The notes under the pieces are model-generated. The model was not told the origin of the DNA, searched no databases, and saw nothing but the letters and a program-made list of their open reading frames with translations. A stretch of DNA of 23,709 nucleotides from Dechloromonas sp. (lineage in GTDB: Bacteria; Pseudomonadota; Gammaproteobacteria; Burkholderiales; Rhodocyclaceae). Position 1 is the first letter of the stretch. Every line of letters starts with the position of its first letter. The position numbers and the translations under genes were made by a program. Where the stretch lies: positions 1-23,709 of the forward strand of contig JAFLDQ010000042.1 of the NCBI GenBank assembly GCA_017302355.1, given 5' to 3'. Positions 23,197-23,709 of the stretch are shown piece by piece.

Positions 23197-23421
23197 TCAC
23201 ACCCCGCAGCTGCCGTTGCCGCGCTTGAACCCCAGCTTCGCCAGCAGCTTTTCCGGCGGGCAGAAGCCGGTGAAGCCGCTTTGCAGCAGGTTGAGGCCGA
23301 CGAAGGCGGTGAAGGCGAGGAACCATTCCGATACGAAGACCGGGCTGCCGTGCCAGCCCAGCGCCAGCGAGAGCAGGACGAAGAAGCCGGCCATGATGCG
23401 GATCATGCGTTCGACGGTCAT
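23197..23421 (-). CDS. DUF2892 small inner-membrane protein
   Basis: The 74-residue protein has two hydrophobic spans (MAGFFVLLSLALGW and FLAFTAFVGLNLLQSGF) and the family-typical sequence SGFTGFCPPEKLLAKLGFK with a Cys between span and tail. DUF2892 (YgaP transmembrane-type) proteins often accompany rhodaneses, sulfur genes or RND pumps; their role is not established. Its ATG overlaps the stop of the upstream RND gene by 4 bp, so it is the last gene of that operon. Confidence 0.9.
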   Translation of the reverse strand: MTVERMIRIMAGFFVLLSLALGWHGSPVFVSEWFLAFTAFVGLNLLQSGFTGFCPPEKLLAKLGFKRGNGSCGV

Positions 23422-23709
23422 GGATGTTCCTTTCTGAATGCGGAGAAGTAGAGCACCGGGATTACCACCAGCGTCAGCAGGGTGGAAACCAGGATGCCGA
23501 AGATCAGGCTGATGGCCAGCCCGTTGAAGATCGGGTCGTCGAGGATGAACACGGCGCCGAGGATGGCGGCCAGCGCGGTCAGGGCGATCGGCTTGGCGCG
23601 CACGGCGGCGGACTGGATCACCGCGTCGTGGAAGTTCATGCCGGAGGCGACCTGCTGCTTGATGAAATCGACGAGCAGGATGGAGTTGCGGACGATGATG
23701 CCGGCCAGC
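23418..23709 (-). CDS. RND-family efflux transporter permease, C-terminal end (runs off right edge)
   Basis: Only the last 96 codons are in the window; the 5' part lies beyond 23709. The fragment has the C-terminal membrane segment pattern of AcrB/CzcA-type pumps: LAGIIVRNSILLVDFIKQQV, AVIQSAAVRAKPIALTALA, LDDPIFNGLAISLIFGIL and STLLTLVVIPVLYF. RND pumps are proton-driven inner-membrane exporters working with a periplasmic adaptor and an outer-membrane channel. The subfamily cannot be assigned from this end. The stop overlaps the DUF2892 start by 4 bp. Confidence 0.92.
   Translation of the reverse strand, partial: LAGIIVRNSILLVDFIKQQVASGMNFHDAVIQSAAVRAKPIALTALAAILGAVFILDDPIFNGLAISLIFGILVSTLLTLVVIPVLYFSAFRKEHP

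Overview
The window is GC-rich DNA in which most genes abut or overlap by 4 bp and the spacers are short. Gene content (PiT transporter with a PhoU-like partner, YbhGFSR-type exporter with a CecR-like regulator, periplasmic alkylsulfatase, RND efflux pump with a DUF2892 protein) and overall composition suggest a betaproteobacterium, perhaps of the Rhodocyclales. That placement is inference; no rRNA or other phylogenetic marker is present, and no tRNA, CRISPR array or insertion sequence was seen.

Layout, left to right. (1) 1-2138: a partial unidentified minus-strand ORF at the edge, a half-length aldehyde-dehydrogenase-like protein without a catalytic domain, translationally coupled to a D-2-hydroxyacid dehydrogenase, then a small S4 RNA-binding protein. 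(2) 2145-5031, minus strand: a PhoU-like DUF47 protein overlapping a PiT phosphate transporter, and upstream of them an orphan TonB/TolA-like protein. (3) 5368-7304: a His-rich CDF cation exporter gene that is broken (frameshift, lost stop, His-to-Arg change at a metal site), a PaaI-like thioesterase and a small unknown protein. (4) 7364-9081, minus: two tandem, overlapping 3-hydroxyisobutyrate/tartronate-semialdehyde reductase paralogues. (5) 9291-17539: a complete regulated efflux locus. A CecR-like TetR regulator and an atypical SDR run leftwards; from the same 76-bp spacer a HlyD-type adaptor, a fused two-domain ABC ATPase, two ABC-2 permeases and an outer-membrane NodT-type lipoprotein run rightwards. 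Together they make an envelope-spanning ABC exporter. (6) 17715-19790: a secreted SdsA1-type alkylsulfatase, on the same strand as the exporter. (7) 19942-22328: a possible 43-residue ORF overlapping, by ATGA, a gene for an unusual membrane protein with a cytoplasmic protein-kinase-like domain, zinc-ribbon-like Cys/His cluster, one membrane span, a two-Cys extracytoplasmic domain and C-terminal ankyrin repeats. (8) 22493-23195: an overlapping MNT nucleotidyltransferase/HEPN pair (toxin-antitoxin-like). (9) 23197-23709, minus: a DUF2892 membrane protein overlapping the 3' end of an RND pump gene that runs off the window.

The best candidate for something undescribed is the kinase-membrane-ankyrin protein with its coupled mini-ORF. 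Other points worth attention are the catalytic-domain-less ALDH coupled to a dehydrogenase, the asymmetric ABC ATPase beside an SDR lacking the Tyr/Lys pair, and an MNT-HEPN pair with an intact nucleotidyltransferase motif but no canonical HEPN RNase motif.
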